DNA of 50,261 nt from Clostridiales bacterium (lineage in GTDB: Bacteria; Bacillota; Clostridia; Christensenellales; Borkfalkiaceae): contig SVIN01000012.1 in assembly GCA_015069495.1 (NCBI GenBank), positions 1-50,261 of the forward strand, given 5' to 3'. The notes beneath the pieces are model-generated. The model saw only the letters and a list, made by a program, of their open reading frames with translations. It was not told the DNA's origin and searched no databases. Shown here piece by piece: positions 17,082 to 27,500 of this stretch. Within the stretch, counting starts at the first letter, position 1. Every line of letters starts with the position of its first letter. A program made the position numbers and the translations under genes.

Positions 17082-19765
17082 TGTCTTATTCAACGGCCTC
17101 AGCGGAAATTTTTTCCGCAAATATAAAAGCTCAATTAAGCAAAGACGAGGTCAAAGCTTTCTTTGTAGACTATTCGAAAGCCTGTACGTTGAAAGCTTTG
17201 ATATCGGAATTATCGCCTAAGGAAAGTCAGCTGTTTTTGGTGGAAAACCGTGTGGTTGCCAATGATTTGCTGACCTTGTTACAACCCACCCTCGGCACGT
17301 TTGAGGTGGTGGATTCGATGGCGAAATTCAAGGAAATTTTGCACTCTTCAAACTTGGATATCGATAGTGCGCAAGAACAGTTTATCTCGGAAGCACAAAC
17401 CTTAAAAACGCGTTTCCCGCGCCTTATATTCACCTTTCAAGACGAGGAAATAGGCGGGGAGTTATTTCATGCCGTTCTGTGTAAAGACAGTACGAAAAAC
17501 GGCGTTTACGTAGGCGAAAGCAAAAAGGGTGATTTCTGCGTATCCGATTTATTGTCTTTATGTGCGTATGAGTGCGTGATTATAGATGGTGTATATAAAT
17601 ATCTTTCGTTTGAAAAACCGAAAGCCTACGATAAAAAGCAGTTTTCCTGCGGGGAATATGAACGGACGGACTTCTTAGGCGAAACCTATTACACGCACCG
17701 CTCGTATTCGTATAAGCGTTTGAAAAATATTGCAAGCGTTGCGAAAAAATGCGTACTGATATCGGACGTAATCGTTCACAGCGAAGCTGTAGAATTATAC
17801 ACGGTTTTGGATATCCTGCACGACAACTTCTCTTTGCAAAAAGCGAAGGAGCAAGTGTTAAAGTTGACGGATAATTATGAAGCGGATTGTGAAGAATTGG
17901 TGGCAAACCTTTCCTTTATCGAAACGGATCAATCGGTGCTTAGCGCGTGGCTTCGTGCTTTGAAAAACGTTGAGCAAACCGTACCTGGGGACATGGAAAG
18001 CATTGCGAAATACCTGAGTGATAGCTTTATATATATGTCCTATGAAGAACGTTTCCTGCGCGCAGTGACGGCGACAATCCACGCAAATCTCGGCGGGCAT
18101 TGTTCTTCGTTGAATAAGGTATTAAACAGTTTGGAAAATTCGCAATCTATTGTCAATATGCTTAAGCAAATGTTCTTTAGCAACGTTGTAAAGGGTGAAT
18201 TTGAACGTGTGTTAAACCATGGCCGAATCAATCAAATGACGGAAAGCGAAATCGCAGGGCTGTACGAGGTATTTTCTCGTTACGGCTTATGCAACGGTTG
18301 CGGAGAATCGGATAAAAACGCGGTAAAGATATTGCGTTTTAAACGTGAGGATTGCGGTTTTGAATATTTCACTTCGAGCATGACGCCAAGACGAAAGGAT
18401 GACGACTTTACCTATTCAATCCTTCGCGACGGAAGCGTAACCCTGTATAAGGCGATTGCGTTGCAGAAGATGTTGGACGGCAGAGATAACGTGTGCTCGG
18501 CAAAACTGCCCGTCTTGATCGTGACGAGAGAGAACGTTGCGGAAGTATGTCAGGCGGTTGAGAAAATTTTAACGGACTGCGTTACGGCGGACGTACGCGT
18601 TTTAACGCAAGAGTCGCAAAATACGGCGGCGGTGATTTCGTATAAGGAGTATTTGGAACTCCCGCTTCACTTGCACGTGAATACTGTCGTCTTCTTTGAC
18701 GTATTGCCCGATGTCGTGGGGATGAGAAACGCGGTAGACAAAGCGTTTTATTTCGGCAGTAAATATACCTACGTGCTTGCGGATTATGCAAACATGAGCG
18801 GATATTTTATGGATGAATGGCAGGACGCTCTATTTGGCAATACACCGACCTTGCCTATCAACGGTGAGCAAATCAACCTGAAAGAAAGTCAGGAAATGGA
18901 ATATTGCGATATCGTACGTCAATTGGATACCACCTATCAAGCGTTGAATACGTTGACGCATTGCGGCGGGAAAGAATGTGTACAAACTTGTATTGAAAAT
19001 TACAATAAAGTGATTACGGATTATACCTTGCGTATGACGTCGAGAATGAGAATTTTGCAACGAGATTTTGCGTACTTGGCTTCATTGACCAAAGAATATC
19101 AAGCCATCTTTGAAAATTCCGTCACGGTCGGCGGCGAAGGGGAAAAAGTTCTTTCGGAAATACGCTTGCAGGAAAAGGTTAGCAAAGCGGGTGCAAAGAA
19201 GAAATCCAAGGCAAAAGAAGAGGAATATACCGAGAAAACCGAGGTTTCGGAAAGACGGTACGTATTCTTCAACGCTTGCGCAAGTATGCTTTTCCGCAAT
19301 TGTGATTGGCGATTGAAAAATTGCAACGGCTGCGATGGCTATCAAAAATTCTTCATGAATAATTTTGACCGTTTTAAAACGAGTGTCGAGTCGTTATTTG
19401 CGAAGACGAAAGACTTTATAGAAAAAGCGGAAAAATATGAATGGATTCACGAAAGCGATGAAGTAATTAAGGGTGACCCCGAGGAAGAAAAAGATCGCTT
19501 AGTGATGGATGAAATCGTAGAATATGAAACTTCGGCGATGGCGATTATGGCGAAGATGAAATCAAAACGCGCGGAAGAAACTCTGTTTTGGGTGGACTAT
19601 GAAAGCGTGCGCGAAATTCAAAACATCGTCTGCCAAGCGTATGGCAAATTGCTTCAAAAATACTATTCCACAATCATAGACATTTACAAAACGGCAACGG
19701 AAAAAGCGAAGGCAAGCTTTGGCGTTATCAACAGTAAACAAGTCATTGCAGCGAGCAAGGCATAG
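17081..19765 (+). CDS. Degenerate helicase-like partner protein, 894 residues
   Basis: No family is obvious, but the order of hydrophobic strands follows an SF2 helicase with its catalytic residues lost. Near residue 25 a strand leads to KACTLKALISEL where motif I should be, with no GKT. YECVIIDGVY (D169, G170) replaces the DExH box. KKCVLISDV replaces LTATP. The second half has LPVLIVTRENVAEV and a later NTVVFFDVLPD strand, as in a helicase C lobe without the arginines. A cysteine cluster (C733, C741, C748, C751) precedes a coiled region, echoing the C-terminal cluster of the 1283-residue helicase. A Lys-rich stretch lies near 700-712. The start overlaps the helicase stop by one base. I infer an inactive paralogue that pairs with the active helicase. 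Confidence 0.6.
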   Translation: MSYSTASAEIFSANIKAQLSKDEVKAFFVDYSKACTLKALISELSPKESQLFLVENRVVANDLLTLLQPTLGTFEVVDSMAKFKEILHSSNLDIDSAQEQFISEAQTLKTRFPRLIFTFQDEEIGGELFHAVLCKDSTKNGVYVGESKKGDFCVSDLLSLCAYECVIIDGVYKYLSFEKPKAYDKKQFSCGEYERTDFLGETYYTHRSYSYKRLKNIASVAKKCVLISDVIVHSEAVELYTVLDILHDNFSLQKAKEQVLKLTDNYEADCEELVANLSFIETDQSVLSAWLRALKNVEQTVPGDMESIAKYLSDSFIYMSYEERFLRAVTATIHANLGGHCSSLNKVLNSLENSQSIVNMLKQMFFSNVVKGEFERVLNHGRINQMTESEIAGLYEVFSRYGLCNGCGESDKNAVKILRFKREDCGFEYFTSSMTPRRKDDDFTYSILRDGSVTLYKAIALQKMLDGRDNVCSAKLPVLIVTRENVAEVCQAVEKILTDCVTADVRVLTQESQNTAAVISYKEYLELPLHLHVNTVVFFDVLPDVVGMRNAVDKAFYFGSKYTYVLADYANMSGYFMDEWQDALFGNTPTLPINGEQINLKESQEMEYCDIVRQLDTTYQALNTLTHCGGKECVQTCIENYNKVITDYTLRMTSRMRILQRDFAYLASLTKEYQAIFENSVTVGGEGEKVLSEIRLQEKVSKAGAKKKSKAKEEEYTEKTEVSERRYVFFNACASMLFRNCDWRLKNCNGCDGYQKFFMNNFDRFKTSVESLFAKTKDFIEKAEKYEWIHESDEVIKGDPEEEKDRLVMDEIVEYETSAMAIMAKMKSKRAEETLFWVDYESVREIQNIVCQAYGKLLQKYYSTIIDIYKTATEKAKASFGVINSKQVIAASKA

Positions 19766-19773
19766 GAGGAAAT

Positions 19774-21507
19774 ATGGCTTTAACGGATATAGCAAGACAA
19801 CTAAAGGAAACATTTGACGGCTTTGGAGTATCCGACCATCAAGCGGACGTAGAGCGTTTCCGCCGAATTTACGGCGATGCAGAATGTATCCATATCGGTG
19901 AAATGGATTACATCGTTATCAACCAAGCGTATGATACGGAAGAAAATGCGGACGTACCCGAAAACGTCAGTCCGCTCTTCTTCAGCAGTCTTAATCAAAA
20001 ATTTGCAATCATTGACGCACAAACCTCATCCACGTTGATTGATGAGGTGTATTCGCGTATTACTTACATGCAAAGGGTTTGCAACATCGACGCTCTTCCT
20101 CAAGAAAACGAGATTCAGCAAAACTTAAGCTGCATCCTCGGCGATGACGTCAGCATGAACAACGTTATCATTAGAAGAGACGGCGAAGACGGCGCTACGC
20201 ACCGCGCGAATATTTTCCAGTGTCAATTGATTAAGGATACGGGTGTATCCGCATCCCCCGACGTATACAGCTTCATGCTCAAGAACGGCGACATCAAGGA
20301 AGTTTCTGAAAAAGTCGTTAGACAAATCCGTCACATGGGCGAAGTGAATATCTTGGAAGAATGTGAGGATTTGGAACAAAATAACGCGGCAATTCAGCAG
20401 GCGGTATACAACAAGTATATCAAGGCGGATATGGATATTCAAAGCATTACGGTTAAATCCATCTTTGAAATCACGATGCCATTCGTCAACATTATGTTGC
20501 TCGTCCGCGACAACTTAAAACACAACGGTGTTTTCCGAACGGTATATTTGGCGAGCGAAAACAACGAATTCGAAGCGTTGAACACAGGTATTCAATCTTG
20601 TAATATTTGTGAAAATGATTTGACGGATATCAAAGACCCGAACAAACTGAACAGATTGCATATCAATATGGACGCGTACGACGAAATGAGTGAAACGTCG
20701 GATGGCGTTAAGCAAGGCAATTTAACCTATGCAGTGGGCTGTGAAGACTGTTTGGAACAATGTCCCAATTGCGGCGGTTGGCATTTCAACTATAAAAAAT
20801 TCATCGGTTCCCGTATTTATGAAAAGGTACATTTGGTGCCTGGGAGAAACTTTATCCGCGGTCTTAGAGACGTGGACGTGAACTATTGTACCTGCCGTGA
20901 AGGGAGCGAATGGATTTACGACGAAGAATCGGGTACGGAAACGGAACACGACGTTATCAAGATGGAAAACATTGCCTTCTTGAATTGCGCCAATGAAATG
21001 ATCGCATCCTATGCCGATTATGCAAAATTCCGCGAACAGGAAGAAAAAACGGTTGCGGATAAGAGCCAACTTAACACGCGTGACTTTGCAATGAAAACGC
21101 TTGCGAAATTCAAAAAGAGTTTGGCAACCAAATTCGAAATGGATTCGAAAGAAATCAAAATTTCCTCTTTGGATAATTGCTGCCGTTGTACCATTTGTGC
21201 AGGCAAATATTATAAGGGAAATATAGGTAACGAGTATGATTATCGTTGTAGCGTTTGTGATGAAATGCTTACGGAAAAACGACGCATGGTTGTTCGTGTA
21301 GACGGTATGATTTTCATGTATCGAAAGGTAGATAAGAAGTATCTTGTAAACAAGTACGTTATGACAAAGTTTGGCAACTTGAAACACGTTTCGTCCAATG
21401 CCGACGCATTGGCGCAAGCGGAGAAAGAGACGAGAATACCAACGGTTGCACAAGCGGAAAAAGCAGAAGCGCCGACGGTCGCGGAAGCTTCAGTGGAAAA
21501 TAAGTGA
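19774..21507 (+). CDS. Cysteine-cluster (multiple zinc-site) protein, 577 residues
   Basis: Family not recognised. The N-terminal 270 residues have no cysteine motif beyond isolated residues. Then come several CXXC groups: C276/C279; C323/C326 followed by C330/C333 with GGWH; CTC near 370; C469/C470/C472/C475; and C492/C495. This looks like two or three structural zinc sites in the second half. The last 45 residues are Ala/Glu-rich and repetitive (QAEK, TVAQAEKAEAPTVAE), probably disordered. There is no signal peptide or membrane helix. The ribosome site AGGAGG is ideal and lies directly after the degenerate helicase gene. It is likely a cytoplasmic scaffold or nucleic-acid-binding subunit of the helicase group; inferred from context only. 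Confidence 0.65.
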   Translation: MALTDIARQLKETFDGFGVSDHQADVERFRRIYGDAECIHIGEMDYIVINQAYDTEENADVPENVSPLFFSSLNQKFAIIDAQTSSTLIDEVYSRITYMQRVCNIDALPQENEIQQNLSCILGDDVSMNNVIIRRDGEDGATHRANIFQCQLIKDTGVSASPDVYSFMLKNGDIKEVSEKVVRQIRHMGEVNILEECEDLEQNNAAIQQAVYNKYIKADMDIQSITVKSIFEITMPFVNIMLLVRDNLKHNGVFRTVYLASENNEFEALNTGIQSCNICENDLTDIKDPNKLNRLHINMDAYDEMSETSDGVKQGNLTYAVGCEDCLEQCPNCGGWHFNYKKFIGSRIYEKVHLVPGRNFIRGLRDVDVNYCTCREGSEWIYDEESGTETEHDVIKMENIAFLNCANEMIASYADYAKFREQEEKTVADKSQLNTRDFAMKTLAKFKKSLATKFEMDSKEIKISSLDNCCRCTICAGKYYKGNIGNEYDYRCSVCDEMLTEKRRMVVRVDGMIFMYRKVDKKYLVNKYVMTKFGNLKHVSSNADALAQAEKETRIPTVAQAEKAEAPTVAEASVENK

Positions 21508-21517
21508 GGTATAAACA

Positions 21518-24500
21518 ATGGCGAATCAAGAAGTAAATAATACGATTCTTACAGAGCACCGTCGAATTGTCGGTTCGAGACATTTCCTTGCGCTTATTAA
21601 CTTTTTAGCAATTTTGTTGGGGACGGGTATCACGCTGTTTTTCGTGATCAAGCGCGGCAGCCCGCCCATTATGCAAACGTATTTGTATATCCTTATCGGT
21701 ATCAACTTGGCGCAAATCGGGCTTTGCCTTGCGGATTATATCTTAAAAACGAAATGCGGTATATATAGAAAAGAATTGCCCATCATTTCTTACGCAGTCG
21801 GCGGGCTTTGGCTGGTACTCCTGATTGTGGAATTGATCACGGGTACGCTGGAATACAACGTCTTGAGAGTTGACTTTTTGTTGTTGACTTGTATTCAGGT
21901 AGTGGTTGCGCTCATCGCATACCTGGTATGGCCGAATATGGATCGCCGTGCCATTGACGCGATGATTCAATCAAAGGTAAAATCCAACCCTGCAAAGCGT
22001 AACAGCATATCTAAACGCTTTGTATTGTTGTACGCCTTGCTCTCCTTGTTTGTGGTCATGGCGCAAGCGGGTTCGTTGCTCGTTTATAAGGTATCTCCTC
22101 GTTTGTACGATTTGTTTGCGGAATCCAGAGCGGTGAAATACGAACTGACCGAAGACGGGGAAGGGTACGTTGTAGCGTACGTATACGTAGGTACTTCACC
22201 TTACGTTAACATCCCTGCAATGTATAACAATAAACCCGTTGTAGGCTTAAAGAAAGGCGCGTTGGTTGACGACGGCTTGTTGGCAAAAAACAAAATTGCA
22301 ACCATTACGTTTGGTACGCCTTCGGGAGACGGCTCCGTTGTCAGCAATTTGAAATTTATTGAAAACGGCGCAATTTCCAACAATAACATTCAAACGTTGA
22401 GCATTCCTGAAACGGTTTCAAGAATCGAAGCAGGGGCAATTGTCAGCACCTCTTTGCAGAATATTGAATACGCCGCAAAGGCGGAATTTAACGCACAATG
22501 CATCGCAGGTTGTACGGCGTTGGAAAACATCCTCATGTCGGGGGATAAAGTCGGTGCGATTGTATCGCTTGACGGCTTAAACGAAAATACGACGATTAAG
22601 GTTGCGCAGGAGGATTACAATACCTATCGTAAGGCAAACTTTAATTATGCCAGCAATTTCAGCCCTGTTTTGGAAGAGGGGCAAATTTGCTTAGATTTTT
22701 ACTCGGATTGCGATTATTACATCGACAGTATTATCAAACCCTCAGGGGAAAGCATTTCGCTTAGCTTGACCGATTTTGAAACGGTGGGTATCGCGAAAGA
22801 TATGAAGGCTTATATTGCCGATGAACACGAAGTAGGTACGGAAGGTGCGAAAGCTGCAAGCGCGTTCCGCGGTTGGTATTACGATGCTGCATTTACCAAT
22901 CCATGTGTGTTTACGGAAGATGGTGCGGTTTCCATTGCGAAGAGCGCGACTTTGTACGCGAAGTGGATTACGGAATATACGGGTACGCTCAATTGGGGTA
23001 CGTATCAACCCGAGGGGACGGATTCGTATGCATATTGGACCGAGGAAGACGTTGTTGCAACCTTCCCGCTTTACACCGACCTTCGTGACGGGTACGCAGG
23101 CGGGGTACAATGGCGCATTTCCGGCAACGAAGACGTAGTGTACAATTCGGAAGGTTGTGTAAGCGATATCACGTTGGATGCAACGTGGATTTTGGATAAA
23201 CCCGTGATTGATATCACAAGCAATCTCAACGGCGAAGTTTTGCAAGAACTCGAAGGTAAAGACATGGTAAGCTTTACCTACGATGAAAATAATACGCTTT
23301 GGTTGAATGCTTCCCATACCCATGATTTAGATGGTAAAACGTATGAGGGCAACACCTTCAGCTACGCATACTACTGGACGAAAGTAGATAGCACCAGAAC
23401 GAGTGAAGTTGACAGAATCGATTTGGATAGAGTTTCCGATTCGGGTACCTATCAATTGCAGGTGACTGCGAATTCTCCTTACGGTGAAACGTCATCCGCT
23501 ACGACAACGATTGACGTAACCGTTCACAAAAAAGCCATCCCCATGGATGACACCCCTCTTGCGGACGCGACCAAAGAATATAACGGTCAGGCGCAAACGG
23601 TGGCTTACGCGGATTCGATTGAAACGAAGAAAGTTCAGGTTACCTATACTTATGCCGATATGAACGGCGTTGTTTTAAGTACGAACAGCGGTGTAATGCC
23701 CGTGGGCGAATATGTGGTAACGGCGTTGGTTGAAAAGGAAAACGCAACGGATGCGGAAAACTATAAAACTCATACGGAAGAAGCGATTCTTACCATTACG
23801 AAGAGATCCTTGACCTGGGAAGGTTGGGCAGGCAACGGAACGGGTTGGACGGACAATACCATCGTATACGACGGACAAACCAAGAGCTATACTATGCAGG
23901 TCGGCGGTATTTTGGCGGGGGATACGGTAGAGCTTGTCTATGCCGATGACAGCCAATATATGGGGTTAAAAAATGCAGGTACATATACGGCCAAGGTAAC
24001 GGGGATTACAAACCCGAACTATAAATTTGCCGATGACCTCACGACGGATAAACTTGAGGCAACGTGGGAAATTACGCCCAAAGAAGTTTTCGTGAACAAG
24101 TGGCAGGTAAACGGCAGTGATTGGATAGATAAGACGATCGTTTACGACGGCGCAGAACATAGCATTTATGCTGTGCTTGACGGCTACGTGAGCGGCGACA
24201 CGGTAGGGTTTAATTATGACCCTACGTCTGACTTCTCCAACAAAGCAACGAACGCTGGGCAATACAAAGCGAAAATTATCGGCGTAAATAACCCGAATTA
24301 TACGTTTGATACGAGCGAAGAAAATGCGAGCGCTACGTGCGAGTGGTCGATTACTCCGCGTGCATTAAAGGTGGAATTTGATAATCCCACTTTAACCTAT
24401 AATGGTGCAGATCAAGGCGTAACCGCAACGATTAGCAATTTCGCTGCGAAGGATTTTGATTCGTTCAAGCAGGAAATGTTTGCTTTTGCTAAGTCTGCTG

Positions 24501-27500
24501 ATGTAGCAGTAGGATATAATGCGTTGCCCGCAGGTATTCAGGTTACTTATAAGGCGGTGAATGCGGGGGACTATAGCGCAAGTGTTGACGGCTTAAACAC
24601 CTCGGTAAACGCAGCCCTTTTGCAGAACTATACGTTGACGGAAACGACGAAGGACTTTACGATTGCACAAAGAGAATTGCTTGTGCAAAAAGTGAATGCT
24701 TCCTACACCTACAACGGTGCGGAACAAGCTTTCAAGGTAAACGTGACGCAAATTTTATCGAAAGACTTGAGCGGTTTCGAACTTGGTCAATTTGGCATTA
24801 GCGCTTCTCCGAACACAAGTGAAACAATCGAAGGTAAGGGTTCGGGCGTGAACTATGAATTGGTATTCAAGGGTAAAAACGCGGGGGATTACAATCTTTC
24901 CATTGCGTCGTTCAATTCGACGAACGATACCACGAAGAATTACAAATTAAAGGAAAGTTATACGACCACTTTCACGATTGCGAAAAAGGCGCTTAGCATC
25001 GATAAATGGCAATTGACGGATAAAAAGAATGATACGTCAAAGGAATTTGGGTTGTTGGCAGAATTAACGCACGAGTATAACTATTTCGGTTATACCGTAA
25101 CGCCAATCTTCAGCGGTGTTATCACGGGTGAAACGGTTGCATTGACGTTGGAAAACAGCAAACAAACGCAAGCTGGCACGTACACCACGAAAGCATCGCT
25201 TGATGAAACAGCTTATCCTAACTATAGCTTGACGGAAACGACCACCAAGTGGCACATTAAACCGCTTGAAATTGACGTTGTTTGGACGGTTGACGGCGAA
25301 GCCATTACCGCTGACACCAATTTGATTTACGACGGTCACGAATGGACGGTTGTACCGACTTATCAGTTGTTGGAAGATGATACGCTCACGCTCACCTATA
25401 ACAATACAGCGAATTTAAAGCAAACGAATAAAGGTGATTACGCGCTTAAAATTACGAATACCGAAAACGTTAACTACACGTTAAAGAATCCTGAGTGTAC
25501 ATGGAAGATTAACGCCAAGGACGTTACGCTTACGTGGAAACCTCTTGATTCTTATACCTATACGGGGGGATACCAAGGTCCTCAATTCACATTGAACGGT
25601 GTGGCAGAAGCCGACGTTGATAAGATTGCATTAACGGCATATACACGGTATAATGGCGGAGCCGCTGCACGTACGCAAAGCGTAGCGATTACTTCGCATG
25701 AAGCGACGCAAGTTTACAAGTTTGCGGTAGATGCAAACAGCGGTTTTGCACTTGATGCGGGTACGCATAAGATTGAAGGTTTAAAATTCTATAAAAATGG
25801 CGTAGCTGATAACAATTATAACATTAGCAATACTTACGAGTATACGATTGCGAAGAAAACCCTTACTCTTACGGGTGTATGGAATTATACGAACACATTG
25901 GGGAACGGCGAATATAACGAGTTCACGGCAGACCAAGTCGTTTATAATAAAAACAACTACACGCTTACAACGGCGATTGCAGACGGTATTGTTGACCGTT
26001 TGAACGACGGTGTTGCGGATGAAGTTGAGCTTGGCTATTCGAATAATAGAAAGTCGGGCGCAGGTGATTACACCGCAAAAGTTACGAGCTTAACGGGTGC
26101 GCAAGCGAAGAATTATCAATTGCCTACTGTAAACGTAGAATGTGATTGGTCGATTGCGCCTAAGGTGCTTGTACTTTCCTGGTCGGATGCCGATAAGGTA
26201 TATTCGGGCTTTGAACAAACGCAAAACGCAACGATTACGAATGCATGCGATGGTGATATCATCAAGTTGACATATGCGCAAAATCATAAAGCAACGGATG
26301 CGGGCAATTATACCGTAAACGTTACCGCTATCGATAACACCAACTATACCATTACCGGCACGGCAAACTTGACCTTCAATTGGACGATTAAACCCATGCC
26401 TATTGCTTTGACTTGGAATACGGATAACTTCACGTATAACAAGACGGCGCAATATCCCACGGCGTATTATATGTCGGATAAGGATGGCAAAATCTCCGTT
26501 ACCGAATATGCAAATACGAACGCGGTTGCCGTAACGCAAAATATCAACGCAGGTACGTATACGGTACAAGCGAAGAAGTTGGATAATGCGAACTATATCA
26601 TCGATGAAAGCGCTGATAAGCATTTGAAAGAATATACGATTAAGCCTTTCGAACTTACCCTTACGTGGTTTGCAGACGGCTTTGCGGATTTTGATTTGAC
26701 TTATAACCGTCAAGAAAGAACGATTACCGCGACGGCAAATACCTTCGGTGATGACGTTGTAACCTTGGTTTACGCAAACAATAAATTCACCAATGCGGGC
26801 ACGTATACGGTAACGGTCGGTACGGCGCTTGAGAACGATAACTACGTATTGATTCATAATACAAAGTCGGTAACGGTCAACCCGAAACTTGTCACCTTTG
26901 CTTGGACTTGGGATGATGAAGGCATGCAAGGCGGCAACGTGCCTACGTTCACGTATGACGGCAATCCTCACACCTTGGAAGCAAGCGCGGTCGGCGTTAT
27001 CGCGGGCGATACCGTCACGGTAAATTACGCACAAGCAACGACCAGCTTTACCAACAAGGGTACGCATACGGTAACGGTAAATTGGATTAGCAATAACAAC
27101 TATACGTTTGTAGAAGAATCGAACACTTTGACGATTCATCCTCAAAAGGTAAAGGTTACTTGGACTGGCGAAACGGCTCTTACGTATGACGGCAATGAGC
27201 ACACGTTGACAGCAAGCATCGTTGGCGCAGACGACGGTAAAACGTTAGCATTCTCGTATGATACGAATGGATATACGTTTAAAAAGGCGGATACGCATAC
27301 GGTTACGATTTCCAAGCTGACGGATACCAACTACACGTTGGACGGTGCCGTCGGCGGGATTAGCAAAGATTTGGTAATCGCTAAGAAAGTCGTTGAGATT
27401 TCTTGGTCTGGCTTAGAAAATACTTATTACAAGAATGGCACTTATACCGCAAAGCCTACAATTACAAACGTTTGCCTTGGCGACACGGTGACGGTAAATA

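Noticed and set aside
13230-21507. A DISARM or restriction-modification locus
   Set aside because: The SNF2-like helicase is suggestive, but no methyltransferase, DUF1998 protein, phospholipase D-type or other nuclease motif was seen in the operon.
26090-27202. A 370-codon open frame on the minus strand inside the MBG-repeat gene
   Set aside because: It lies wholly opposite a clear repeat protein, is rich in Arg, Ile and Cys as expected from a mirrored frame, and has no ribosome site or domain.
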